19,930 nt of DNA from Salpingoeca rosetta. Taxonomy: Eukaryota; Opisthokonta; Choanoflagellata; Craspedida; Salpingoecidae. A model generated the notes under the pieces. The model saw only the letters and a program-made list of their open reading frames with translations. It was not told where the DNA came from and did not search any database. Position numbers and translations under genes: made by a program. Numbering within the stretch: the first letter of the stretch is position 1; each line of letters opens with the position of its first letter. Of the stretch, positions 1 to 9,779 are shown in pieces. The stretch is taken from NCBI RefSeq assembly GCF_000188695.1, contig NW_004754925.1, forward strand, positions 1,144,320 to 1,164,249, written 5' to 3'.

Positions 1-83
1 CCTTTCTTTGCTTCTCTCTTGATCACCATCCAGCCATCCCTCCCCCAAACAAGGGACAACACCAACAACATCAGCAGAGGAGG

Positions 84-629
84 ATGGATGTGAATGACGG
101 CAGCGACGGGGACGACGCCGTGGTGGTGGTGGTGATGGCGACGCGCGGAACGCAAGTGTGTGAGAAATGCGTGGGCGCATCCAGCTCCAGCTCGTGCTCG
201 TGCGGACGGCAGGTGGTTGACACGGTGGCGTGGACGCTGGCCGCGCGCAACGCAGCCGGGGACATCGTCGCCTTTGCCGCAAAGCTGACCGAGGAGACGG
301 CCGTGCTTGCCGCAAAGGGCATCGCCAACGTCGGCGTCAACACGACCATAGGCGGCATTGTCGGCGGCGTGAGTGGTGCCGTGTCCGGCGCTGTGACTGG
401 CTTGTTCTGGACAGCGCTGTCGGCGGTGCGGGTGGGCGTGGGCGCCTCCGTGTCCCTCGTGTCATATCTGGCAAAGAAAGGGATCCAGGTTGCCCGCGGG
501 CCCAACGGCTCCAGCGTGCTCACGCTGCCTGGCGAAACGGCAGAGTCGCTCGTGTCCGAGGTACACCTGCTGCACGTGGACGAGGCCACTTACAGAACAG
601 GCGGCAGCGCTCACGATGATGACGATGAT

Positions 630-663
<34 letters not shown>

Positions 664-1490
664 TGAGGGATGAGAGGGAGGAGCAGGATGCGAGGGAGGA
701 TGGGGACGAAGAAAGTGAGGAGACGGGAGGGGTACTTCCTGGGAGCACGGCCGCGAAGACGACACAGGAGGACGACATGAAGGGCGTTCGAAGAAGGAAG
801 CGGAGGAAGCGGACCAGAGAAGTTGGATGCCAGACGGAGATGCTGGGATGGAAACCGAAAGCAGAGAATCCGCAGTCATACATCACCTTCCTCCAAGTAC
901 CACGCGGTCAAATGCAGGTGAAGATGGGCGACATGCAGCCGTTGGGGGACAGAACCCGCATTGCGCGCGACCCATCGCCAGTCAAGGCCGCAGTGACGGC
1001 GACAACGGCAGCATCATCATCAACAGCTACGGCAACAGCGGCCGATGCAAGGGCAGCGAGGACAGCGTCCGCACCATTCATGGCATCAACAGCAGCGCCG
1101 GTGGCTGGCACAGCTGCACGAACACCAACTGCACGAACACCAACTGCACCATCAACACCGTCAGCATCAGCACCAACTGCGCCACCACCACCGTCATCGT
1201 CGTCGCATTTGCGGCACCGTACGCCTGTGGGGACGGCATCTGCCCCGCCAGCGGCGCACCTGTCCCGCGCATCAGCGCCCCCTGCTGCTGTTGGTGCCCA
1301 TCGCAGCAGCAGTAGCAATACCGGTGCTCACAGACAGCAACATCAACATCGACAACAACAACAACAACAACAACACCAACAGCAGCAACATCAAAGACAC
1401 CAACACCAACGACACCACCAGCAAGAGACCCATGCGGCACCGCCGGGAGGTGTTGGTGTCGCGAGCGCTCCTCCAATGGGAAACCCGTGA
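84..1490 (+). CDS. Unrecognised low-complexity protein: glycine-rich hydrophobic stretch, acidic run, basic cluster, Q/H-rich tail
   Basis: A single open frame of 468 codons, ATG at 84 and TGA at 1488-1490. I do not recognise a family. Residues 26-40 hold four Cys in a CxxC...CxC arrangement (C26, C29, C38, C40). Residues 57-140 are Ala/Gly/Val-rich, with a glycine-zipper-like segment at 90-106 (GGIVGGVSGAVSGAVTG), which could be membrane-inserting or self-associating. Residues 178-193 are 16 consecutive Asp encoded by alternating GAT/GAC. Residues 236-243 (RRRKRRKR) look like a nuclear localisation signal. Residues about 295-400 are Ala/Thr/Ser/Pro-rich and the last 60 residues are Gln/His-rich. 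The frame stays open through 1.4 kb and a poly-A signal follows about 275 bp downstream, which supports a real gene. The ATG could be preceded by a further 5' exon, because the window starts only 83 bp upstream. Most of the chain is probably disordered. Confidence 0.6.
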
Positions 1491-1763
1491 GCACAACGTG
1501 GACGGGGTGCAGAGGTGGCACTAACATGCGTTTGTTGTCCATGTGTTCCGTACTGGTGGCGCGGATAGCACGCTGCTTGCCTTGCACGCTGCTTACCGTT
1601 GATTCTTTCCGTTGCTTGTTTGTGTTGTCTCCAACGTGAATTGGATGTTGCCTTCGCACAAGGAAGAGCTGTATGTCGAGGTGTTTACGTTCTTATTTCA
1701 TTCCTTTATGACCTCTTACACGCTGATCATGTGACTGTAACAGATGCGCTTCACATTGTGGGC

Positions 1764-1769
1764 AATAAA
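1764..1769 (+). terminator. Polyadenylation signal AATAAA
   Basis: A canonical AATAAA hexamer 274 bp after the stop codon of the 84-1490 gene, just before the CA array at 1801. Its position and strand suit the 3' end of that gene. Confidence 0.6.
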
Positions 1770-1800
1770 TAACACAGCAATCAAGGCTACTCTATCTCAT

Positions 1801-1866
1801 ACACACACGGACACACACACACACACACGGACACACACACACACACACACACGGACACACACACAC
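1801..1866 (+). repeat. (CA)n array with ACACGG interruptions
   Basis: CA dinucleotides with GG interruptions at regular points, between the convergent genes 1 and 2. Confidence 0.95.
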
Positions 1867-1888
1867 GTGCGCGCGCATGCGCGTGCAA

Positions 1889-2061
1889 TCATGACTGTGA
1901 TCTTGTATCTTCGGCAGAACTTGTCGTTGATTCCTTTGATGCTGCACTCACAGCGCGCGATGGTGGTAGTTTCTTTGCACTCGCAACCTGACAGCGAAGA
2001 ACAGCCGCCCTTCCAACGACCATGCTGTACAGACACACCACCAACTCAGCCTCATGCATAA

Positions 2062-2108
<47 letters not shown>

Positions 2109-3374
2109 CGACAAGGTGAGGTTGTTGTAGACGATGATAAAAATCAAAGATATGATGCAATGACAGCAGCATCATCAGCAACAGTATCAGCAGCGATGTC
2201 GAGGCATTACTCACGGTTGACATGTTGAGTTCATGCAAATGCTTCATAATGAAAGACGGGAAGCGGATCGGCTGCGCGCTGCCCTGCTCGCATGCACGCG
2301 GGTGTGCGAGATGTATGAGCTTTACGCCATTGGCAGGAGCGAAAGCATCGATGGTGGAGCCACATGTGCTCATCAATGTATGTGCATTTAAGTGCAGGTG
2401 TGCGCGCGAACGCGCTATGAGTGCTTTGCATGTGCGAAATGTCTTCGCACATGTGTTGGCACGAGACACGCAAATGCCCGGCACTTGTGACGCACATTGT
2501 GAAGACGGCAGACGTAGGCATGCTTTCCTGCGTGAACGAGAACATCTGGCAAGTCATCACCGTCCTGCTTGAGGAGGTGGACACCTTGTCCACTGTCCCA
2601 CGTGTTGATGCAGAAGTTGTACGTCTCCTTGTCAACAGGAATCGTGCACATGCGGTACAACACCTGTTTGAGAGGTCCACGCAGACTCACGACCATGGTG
2701 GTGAGAGCACGCCACCAAGCAGAACAACACGGAAAAAGAACCGCCGCTGTTTCGCTCTTGCGATGGACAGACAGATAGGCAGGCAGACAGGCATACAGAC
2801 AGCAAGACAGACACATACAATCACTCACACATACGCACACGGCCACGTGAACAAACTCACGTCCTGTTCCAGATCCATCATGAAGACAACAATCTCGCTT
2901 GGCAACTGAAAGCATTCGGAAAACAGGGCAGCAATCACAACCCGTTCTGCAGAGGAGATCATGCACGCATGTGGGTCAGTCAAGAAGAAGAAGGAGACGC
3001 GTATATACCACACACAATGACGCAGACACACGCACACACGCACACGCACATGCCACAACGCAACACACACACACACACGCACACGCACACGCACACACGC
3101 ACACGCAGAGACAGAGCCTCAATCAGTTGGTGCGTATGCATGTGCAGACAGCTTGTGGTGCGCGCACTTCGGCAATTCGTGACGACGGTGCCGATGATTT
3201 TGTTGCAGATGACGTTTTGCTGAGAAAACTGCTGCGTCTGGAACTTGATGAGGGTCCTGATGCATGCACGTCGCATTACGTGACATGATCAGTTGAAACG
3301 TTTGAATGGGAACGAGGCCAGCCAGATGAACCAGAAAATAAAGGAGAAGCTGGACGGACAAAACGGCCATTCAG

Positions 3375-3444
<70 letters not shown>

Positions 3445-3445
3445 G

Positions 3446-3482
<37 letters not shown>

Positions 3483-4350
3483 CAAACACACACAACAACG
3501 ACAACAGCACATTCAGCCGACGCACTTGTTCTTGAAGGTTAGGAGGGCGCAGGTGAAGTCGCCCTGCTGGACATTCGCTGGCCGAAATGTCCTCGTGATG
3601 GTACTGCCGTGGGTCTGCAATGAACCAAGCACAGGGCGACAACAGCGATTCAACAACAGCAGCAGCATCGTTCACTGAAACAGCAACAACTTTAACAAAG
3701 AACAACAGAAACAAAGAATAGCAGCAACGAGAACGAGAATAGGAGCAAGAACAACATCCACCATCACAACTGCCCAACCTCCTCAATCCAGGGCTCGTCG
3801 GGCATGTTCATGGCTGCAAACTGCTCAAGTGCGCGCTGGCGCCGCGTGGCGGTCTGGTTACGCTTGCTCCCACGCCGCGACTGCATGGGATAAGGCAAAG
3901 AGGCGATAAACGCCATGGCACAGCATGACAAACAACATCAGGTCGCAACCTTTTCAGGAAGCAAAGTGGACGAGCACGCAGGTTGGAAGGAAATGCAGGC
4001 GTTTGCGTTGGCACAGCAGCAAGCAGACAGGCACACGGATGCAACAAACTGACGTCGGAAAACTTTGTGACTGGTTTGGATTTTGGCCAGGCCTGTAGCC
4101 GACACAGTTGCAAACTCAACTCTTTGCTTGGTCGCACCCTGAATTGAAAGAGGAGAGAAATGCAGCGAGTGGGACTGACAGTTACCCAGCATCATCACCA
4201 GCTTCGAACAAAGACAAAGACAAAGAAGGCAAAGACGATCGCACGCGCACACGAGCGGACGCAAGCAAGCAAGACCACACACGCACACGAGCGGACGCAA
4301 GCAAGCAAGACGTCACACGCACACGAGCGGACGCAAGCAAGCAAGACGTC

Positions 4351-4404
<54 letters not shown>

Positions 4405-7156
4405 CACACGCATGCACACACACACATACCATCCAAATCCTGTCAGAAACTCCTCATCCAGTTGCCACATGCAGAGATGGGCGACGCGATCAAGGGTGAC
4501 CAGCCCGCGCAGACCCCAGTGGTAGTGCATCACATCGTGACGGTGCGCTGACGGGCAGCATGCAGCATGTGTACAACAATCGCGGCGCGAGAGACATGAG
4601 TGTGGGGGTTATGATACGACTGTGCAGCCACTTCAAGCAACTGCATGATGTCTGTCAATACTGTAACGTCAACGTTCCACATTTACACACATGTACACAC
4701 GCGTATTGGCACCATCACCACTCCACCACCACCACCACCACCACTGTTTGTCACGTGCAATTGACCTCGGCACAGGTGGTTTGCCAACTGTCGACTGCCG
4801 CGAGTGCGGGAAAGCGTCCCGTAGCGCGAGGGATTTACGCTTTGTCGGTTGCCTTGTTGCTGTTGCTGTTGCTGCTGCATGGTGCTGGTTGCCTTTCGAC
4901 TGCCGAGCGGGCCCCCAACAGTGCTGGTGCGCGTGGTCTTCAAGCCTGTCGTGCTGATGGAGATGCTGCTTCGTCGTGGCATGCGTGTTAGCCTCTCAGC
5001 ACCATCCCCGCCGGTGTTCTCACGACCACCATCATCGCCACGGTTGGTCTGCTCTCCCCCATCACCTCCACCATCACCATCATCGCGGACACCACTGCCA
5101 TTATTCGAGTTGCTCTGCGCTGCTGCTGCTGTTCGTCTCCGCGTCCCGCTGGTGCTGCGGCTCGCTGGTGTTGTCGGGGCAGGAGTTATGGGCGATGTCA
5201 GGGAGGGCAATGCAATGGGCAGCATGTCACCGTTGGCAAACATGACAAGCGCGTGTGTTTGATCGCCCAGGAGTGAAAACGACGGAAGGAAATGGCAGCG
5301 AATCGGCATCAGCGTCAGGCCGTCGAAGCTGCTCGCACACATGGGCAAACACGATCACGGTGGTGGTGCGTGAACAAACGATAAGGCAAGAAGTATGTGT
5401 GTGTGTATGTGCGTGTGTGTATTTGTTAAACCATGACAGTTGCGCACGGCATGGTCACAATTCAAATGACCGATTACATGAGCACAGTCACTGCCACAAC
5501 CACCACAAACATCACCACAACCACAGCCACCGCAAACAAATACCACCATTAATCAGTAGCGACCTGGTTGGCAGTTTCATCATCTGCGCAATGGTGATGG
5601 CAACACACGAGCGGGTGTGTGCGGTTGTGTTGAACGTCCTGTTTCGGTTTCGACAGGCAAGAGTTCGCAAAGGGGGTGGAGGGAGGAGGTGCGAGAGGAA
5701 CAGTGTGAAGTGACGTCATGAGATCACACAAGAACAGAAAGGCGATGTAAACAAGTGCGGCATGGCACGCGGCTGTCCATTGTACAAACCACCCACCAGA
5801 GGCTGAGCGAAGAATCATCGTGCAGCACAAGAAACGACTGCTCATTCTGTAAACGCACACACACACACACACACGCACATCCATGTGTACGTGTGTGTGT
5901 GTACGTACGTACAGATGTTGGGTGAGTACACACAACACAACCCTGCCCCTAGTCATGCTCAACAACCTAGCAACCGTGACTGTTGTATGTGGGAGTCTGG
6001 GCATCAGTTGTGAGCACACGAGGCCGACAAGGTCTCACCTCTGCCCAGGACACGAAAATCGGCTTTGCGTGCACGGGGTCGTGGGTGAGGGTGTGGCCGA
6101 ATTTGCCGCCGTCAAAGCGAATGACCACCAGGTCACGCTGATGAAGGAGAAGGGGGGAGGGGGGGGGAGATGTGCGTGGATACAATGGGGAGCGAGGGGG
6201 TGGGGGGGGGGAGCAGGGGTGAACCACTGAGACAAATCCACCATGACGCACACATGCTGACTCCAACATAGGAACTGCAAACAAAATATCAAAAACAAAT
6301 AACCAAGGCAGCAAACGCAACAAGCAAAGTGGCAGTTGGCAGAACAGCATCAACTGCACACGAAACTTTGTTTCTCTCTCTACCTGGGACAACAGGCATG
6401 CAAACTTTCGAGACGGCGAGAAGGTCACGTCGAGCGATTGCGCAAACGCCGCCCGCCACTCCCTCGACGGATCTCTCGTCCAGTTTGGCGCCAGCGGCTG
6501 TTGAGGATGCAGCAACGGAGAGGCAGGCGCACTCAGTGCACGTGTGAAAATCAAGTGTGTGCGCATTTGTCTCCTGCCACGTGTTTTCTGGCACATTTAC
6601 GGCGGAGACCAAGCGTGCGTTGTAACTATGTGTGGTGGTGGGTGACATTACTCCGAGCAACTGACCAGGACATTTGTTGGTGAAGTTGTAGTGGATGCCG
6701 GCGACGAGGGGGCGCCTGCATATCTGCTTGATGGCCATGACCGCCAAAGGAGAACAAGTGTGAATTTACACATGCCCATGAGAGAGCGCGGTAGGTCATT
6801 CATGTCGAGCATGTTTGGCAGAGTAGTTCAACAGACAGGGAAGAGAAATACAAGACACGCTGCAAAGGCTGGAGGGCGTTGTGGAGCAGACAAAGTGACC
6901 GGAAGCATTGGGGCCTGCACACACCGTGCCCTACATACACACGCGTGTACGTACGTGTATTCGACTGGGTAGAGGCCGTCTTGACTGGCCTGCACAAACT
7001 CGCTATCCTCCAGCGCCTCCACATCGTCCTCTGTGTCGCTCTTCGCCGCCGGATGCAGCGTCACCGTCTTCTTCTTCTTTGTCGCCGCAGTCGTATCGGC
7101 ACGGCGGCGGAACTGACGGAGCACACGCACACACACACACAGACACACACAGACAC

Positions 7157-7203
<47 letters not shown>

Positions 7204-8607
7204 CAAACACACACACACACACAGACACGCAAACACACACACACACACAGAGACACGCAAACACACACACACACACAGACGTACGCACACACAAGGGAAG
7301 GTTGGTGAGCAAGACAAGGCGTTGTACAAAGCAAAAGCAGACATATTGTCGTGGAGGGTGGTGCCACGTCTGTTCTTGTACAGCAGAACATGGTGTTGAC
7401 GCACCGCGACGGACTGGGAGTGCTTGATGCAGTAGAAGGAGCGGGAGCGCGCTTTGAGCATTGCATCGATGACTTGGTCCAGCCGGTTGCTGCGTGGCTC
7501 GGCCTACATTGGAATGTATGAGCGTACGCGCGCGCGCGTGTGTGTGTGTCAAGTTGGAGAAACGCAAGCAGCAAGGCACGGAAATACACATGTGCAGCCA
7601 CACCCCGCAGATGGACAGATAGATAGGCAGACAGATAGGCAATCAAACGCACACACGCATGCACAAGTACGCACACGCACAAGTACACACACACAAGTAC
7701 ACACACAAGTACACACACACGCACACACACACACACAAGTACACACACATACATACACACACACAAGTACACGTACACAAACATGCACAGCGCACAGCAC
7801 AAGGATGTCAGCGTCTCAGCAGCGGCAGGGGGCGTACAGGGGCTGTGCTTGGGGCGGAGGCGACGGAGGAGCGCATGAGTACACGGACTTGCGTGTGCAC
7901 GAAATCGCGCAGTGCTATCAACTCGCCCGCCACTGACCGGCACGCCTCGGAGATGACCTCTTCCTCAAGCTCTTTCGCCAGCCACTGGACGACAGGCGCA
8001 GTACATGCGTGCGTGAATGTGCAGGTGGCGTTCATTGGAAGAGGACATGTGAGCAGCGTGAGAGCCATTGTCGCGGTCCTGCGTGTGATTACCAGCAAGG
8101 GAATAGAGCCATGAAGGTCTCGCTTCACAAAATATATCGTTTGCATACCCAAGAGACTTTGAGGTGTTGTGCAGCGGCAATGGCGGAATCGTAGTTTGCG
8201 TTGACGTCTGGGGGAATGTCCAGCACTGCACGCACAACCGGCAGGTACAGCGACAGACAAGCCAAGCAGGTGAGAGACGGCACACACACACACACACACA
8301 CGCACACACACACACACACACGCACGCACGCACACAAGCTGAGTGTGTGTGATGTGATGCAGCCGACTGTCAAGTGCAGCGCACCTTTGGTGTCAAGCAG
8401 GTCATCCAGCAGCGATGTGACGATGCTGCGCACGAAATCGTATGTGGGCCGCTGCCACTTTGGGTACGCGGCCCGAGACATGTTTGGCAGGGATGGTCGC
8501 TGGTGCCTATACGTTGTTCATTGGTGGGTGGAAAGCACGCATCACAGCATCACTTGTCAAAGGTCCTGGAGTTGCGAACGTGTCATCACACACAAGATCG
8601 ACAAAAC

Positions 8608-8680
<73 letters not shown>

Positions 8681-9779
8681 TGCAAACACACGCACACAGA
8701 CAAAAATAAAAACAAACAAAACCACACACATACACGTGCATGAGACTGACAAGCGATCGAGTGCGTGCTTCTTTGCACGAATATGCTCCAGACGCAGCTC
8801 CTGCGCCGGCAACAGGGTGCGTTTGCTGGATGTCACAAGAGTGGTAGATGAAGGTGTTGTGAGTGGGTGAACATCAACGTAAATTTGTATGTACGTACAT
8901 GGCATGTGCGTTTCTTGTGTAGGAGCGCGTGTTCGTGATGTTGTGCCTGTGCGTTGCACACTTTGCGTACAGCACCTGGCCAAGAGGATGGGTGTCGGTC
9001 GGCTCCATGTGATGCGGAGCGCGGCCGCGGACGACGGATCAACCAGGCCTTGCTCTGCGAGCTGACGGCGCTTGGCGCGGATGGCGTCCAGCTGTCGGTC
9101 AACCTCTTTGATGCGGGCGGAGAGTTGGTTTGTGTCATCGCAGCGCAGCGCAGCCAGCCGCTCCATCTGCGTTGAGCGGTCAAGATCAACAAAAGCACAG
9201 CACAGCACGCGCAACGGCACAAGTGGTTGGGTGAGATGGGCAGTGGTAAGGGGAGGGCGTGTAGCAAATTGATAAGCACACCATACAACAGCGGACTGCA
9301 ACAGCGGCATACATGGGTTGCACGGCGTCTGGTGGTGGATGACGCTGTAGAAATGGAGTCGCTGCGCGCCGACAAGGCCGACATCTGGCGGCTCCCTCCA
9401 CCTACGACCAGCGCATCATTCCCCGTCACAGAGACCATCTTATGTGCGTGTGTACGTGTGTGCGTGTACACGTGTGTGTTTGTGTACATACATATGTGTG
9501 CATGTGTGATGAGAGGTGCATAGAAGTGAGTGCGCGATGCTTGTGATGCGGTTGCACAGCTGCTACTTCAACGCAACAAGCAAGAAAAAGCACAGGCGAG
9601 CGACACCAGTGCGTGTGTGTGTGTGTGCGCGTGTGTTGGTTCGACATCAAGTGAAGAAGAGGCCGCACCTCTTCGTTGCAGGCGTCGATTGCAGCGTCCA
9701 GGTTTGCCAGCTGCTGTTGCAGTCGCGACACCTCTGCCTCTGCAGAGAGCAGCGCTTCCAGCGCCTCGCCACCTTGCAT
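1889..9779 (-). CDS. Unrecognised coiled-coil plus beta-propeller-like protein, 22 exons, 943 aa
   Basis: Exons in transcript order: 9669-9779, 8976-9166, 8751-8825, 8385-8506, 8149-8225, 7889-7984, 7405-7503, 6955-7112, 6652-6715, 6384-6497, 6039-6137, 5564-5583, 4766-5328, 4430-4547, 4054-4138, 3779-3880, 3526-3614, 3105-3256, 2861-2946, 2496-2663, 2215-2283, 1889-2062. Every proposed junction has GT-AG ends and matching phase, and the sum is 2832 nt (944 codons with TGA at 1889-1891). Residues 1-130 are heptad-rich helix, about 130-260 further helix, 270-300 a K/D/E-rich linker, and about 310-943 short beta-strand-like blocks typical of a propeller. Residues about 435-590 are a disordered insert. 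I cannot name the family; a WD40-type cytoplasmic or ciliary scaffold is only a guess. Less certain choices: the exon 5 donor (8149 or 8158), the exon 9 donor (GTAATG, though GTCAGT lies nearby), the exon 20 donor, and the start ATG, which directly follows a possible acceptor (TTTTCAAG). Confidence 0.8.
2066..2105 (+). repeat. (CA)n array at gene 2 exon 22 acceptor
   Basis: About 20 CA units. On the gene strand this is (GT)n running directly into the acceptor GTGCAG|TTT at 2063. Confidence 0.95.
3020..3104 (+). repeat. Interrupted (CA)n/(CACG)n array at gene 2 exon 18 donor
   Basis: CA with CG interruptions. On the gene strand the donor at 3104 reads GTGTGCGTGTGC and continues into the array. 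Confidence 0.9.
3377..3495 (+). repeat. (CA)n array in gene 2 intron 17
   Basis: A long CA tract with a few GC and AA interruptions, entirely within the intron between exons 17 and 18. Confidence 0.95.
4241..4352 (+). repeat. 36-bp minisatellite, three copies
   Basis: The core GAGCGGACGCAAGCAAGCAA starts at 4253, 4289 and 4325, so the spacing is exactly 36 bp. It lies in gene 2 intron 14, next to a CA array. Confidence 0.95.
4353..4402 (+). repeat. (CA)n array in gene 2 intron 14
   Basis: Roughly 24 CA units between the 36-bp minisatellite and the exon 14 donor (GATG|GTATGTGTGTGTG). Confidence 0.95.
4766..5328 (-). other. Gene 2 exon 13: propeller strand followed by a disordered, Q-containing insert
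   Basis: This is the largest exon (563 nt). It opens with a structured stretch (FDGLTLMPIRCHFLPS, FSLLGDQTHALVMFANGDML), then becomes low-complexity: Pro/Thr/Ser-rich, Asn/Ser, Asp/Gly-rich (GDGGGDGGE), Arg/Ser-rich and a run of eight Gln. It returns to RQLANHLCR before the donor CGAG|GTCAAT. The insert of about 150 residues probably forms a loop between propeller strands. Confidence 0.75.
5564..5583 (-). other. 20-nt micro-exon (gene 2 exon 12)
   Basis: ATG ATG AAA CTG CCA ACC AG, preceded by TTGCGCAG and followed by GTCGCT. It encodes MMKLPT plus two bases of the next codon. It is needed to join exon 11 (ends in phase 0) to exon 13 (starts with one base completing a codon). Joined, the protein reads ...VSWAE-MMKLPT-S-FDGLTL.... 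It is inferred from phase and context only. Confidence 0.55.
5852..5878 (+). repeat. Short (CA)n array in gene 2 intron 11
   Basis: About 13 CA units inside the intron between exons 11 and 12. Confidence 0.9.
6039..7112 (-). other. Gene 2 exons 8-11: charged linker and first propeller-like blades
   Basis: Exon 8 encodes a Lys-rich then acidic linker (TKKKKTVTLHP, then SDTEDDVEALEDSE). Exon 9 gives RPLVAGIHYNFTNKCPG. Exon 10 ends in DVTFSPSRKFACLLSQ and exon 11 starts RDLVVIRFDGGKFG and ends KPIFVSWAE. The alternating hydrophobic strands separated by turns (FSPSRKFACLL, then LVVIRFDGG) look like propeller blades. The exon 11 acceptor follows a long C-rich pyrimidine tract ending TTCATCAG, and its donor is GAG|GTGAGA, so this exon is very secure. 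Confidence 0.7.
6152..6220 (+). repeat. G-run tract (possible G-quadruplex) in gene 2 intron 10
   Basis: At least five runs of four or more G (up to 10) within 70 bp on the plus strand. On the gene strand it is a C-rich pyrimidine tract leading to the exon 11 acceptor at 6138. Confidence 0.8.
7121..7290 (+). repeat. Compound (CA)n array with repeated AGACACGCAA units, gene 2 intron 7
   Basis: CA runs separated by several near-identical AGACACGCAAAC interrupters. On the gene strand the array ends about 8 bases before the exon 8 acceptor CGTCAG. Confidence 0.9.
7609..7793 (+). repeat. GATA/GACA module plus (CA)n with AAGTACAC units, gene 2 intron 6
   Basis: GATGGACAGATAGATAGGCA-type sequence, followed by CA runs punctuated by repeated CAAGTACAC units. 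Confidence 0.9.
8281..8336 (+). repeat. (CA)n array in gene 2 intron 4
   Basis: CA with CACGCACG interruptions between exons 4 and 5. Confidence 0.9.
8385..9779 (-). other. Gene 2 N-terminal coiled-coil exons 1-4
   Basis: These exons encode residues 1-166. Exon 1 (37 codons) begins MQGGEALEALLSAEAEVSR and exon 2 begins MERLAALR; both are rich in Leu, Ala, Glu, Gln and Arg at heptad spacing (for example IKEVDRQLDAIRAKRRQLAE). Exon 3 continues with ELRLEHIRAKKHALDR. Exon 4 carries PTYDFVRSIVTSLLDDLLD, a probable amphipathic helix. The phases are 0, 2, 2 and 1 and each is completed by the next acceptor. Both exon 1 and exon 2 begin with ATG, so translation could start at either. The exon 1 ATG keeps the longer coiled coil. 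Confidence 0.7.
8605..8700 (+). repeat. (CA)n array in gene 2 intron 3
   Basis: More than 30 nearly perfect CA units followed by CGTGTGCAAACACACGC. Confidence 0.95.

Larger units (their letters stand above)
1491..1888. other. Tail-to-tail intergenic region with gene 1 3' UTR
   Basis: This stretch lies between the stop of the plus-strand gene (1490) and the stop of the minus-strand gene (1889). It contains the plus-strand 3' UTR and poly-A signal, then an interrupted CA array (1801-1866). I see no coding signal. No AATAAA is visible on the minus strand for the gene coming from the right, so that gene's 3' end is undefined. Confidence 0.6.
1889..4547 (-). other. Gene 2 exons 14-22: C-terminal propeller-like region
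   Basis: Exon 14 encodes HYHWGLRGLVTLDRVAHLCM, a WD-like blade ending in MW. Exon 16 encodes a basic/helical stretch (RRGSKRNQTATRRQR, ALEQFAAMNMPDEPW). Exons 17-22 resume beta-type sequence (FTCALLTFKNK, IIGTVVTNC, ERVVIAALFSE-like, EIVVFMMDLEQD, HAYVCRLHN, AELVVCLYSMVVGR). The chain ends in a Ser/Lys-rich tail (ASKESTTSSAEDTRSQS). Strong donors such as GAC|GTGAGT (2860) and ACC|GTGAGT (2214) anchor the model. Reading past the exon 17 donor meets a stop after NKCVG, but the frame resumes exactly in exon 18. Confidence 0.7.

Noticed and set aside
2422..2562. Alternative minus-strand reading MFSFTQESMPTSAVFT... as a separate exon
   Set aside because: It looks protein-like, but the phase does not connect to exon 20 and the implied intron would be about 39 nt. 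The continuous frame through 2496-2663 fits both neighbours.
3521..3614. Stop codon after NKCVG in gene 2 exon 17 as the protein's C-terminus
   Set aside because: A GTGCGT donor just before it and an in-phase acceptor at 3257 continue a strand-rich sequence through five more exons.
6828..8743. Long open frames made of Cys-Val or Thr-His repeats
   Set aside because: They are translations of CA/GT microsatellites, which have no stop codons. The flanking sequence in those frames is not protein-like and real exons of the minus-strand gene interrupt them.
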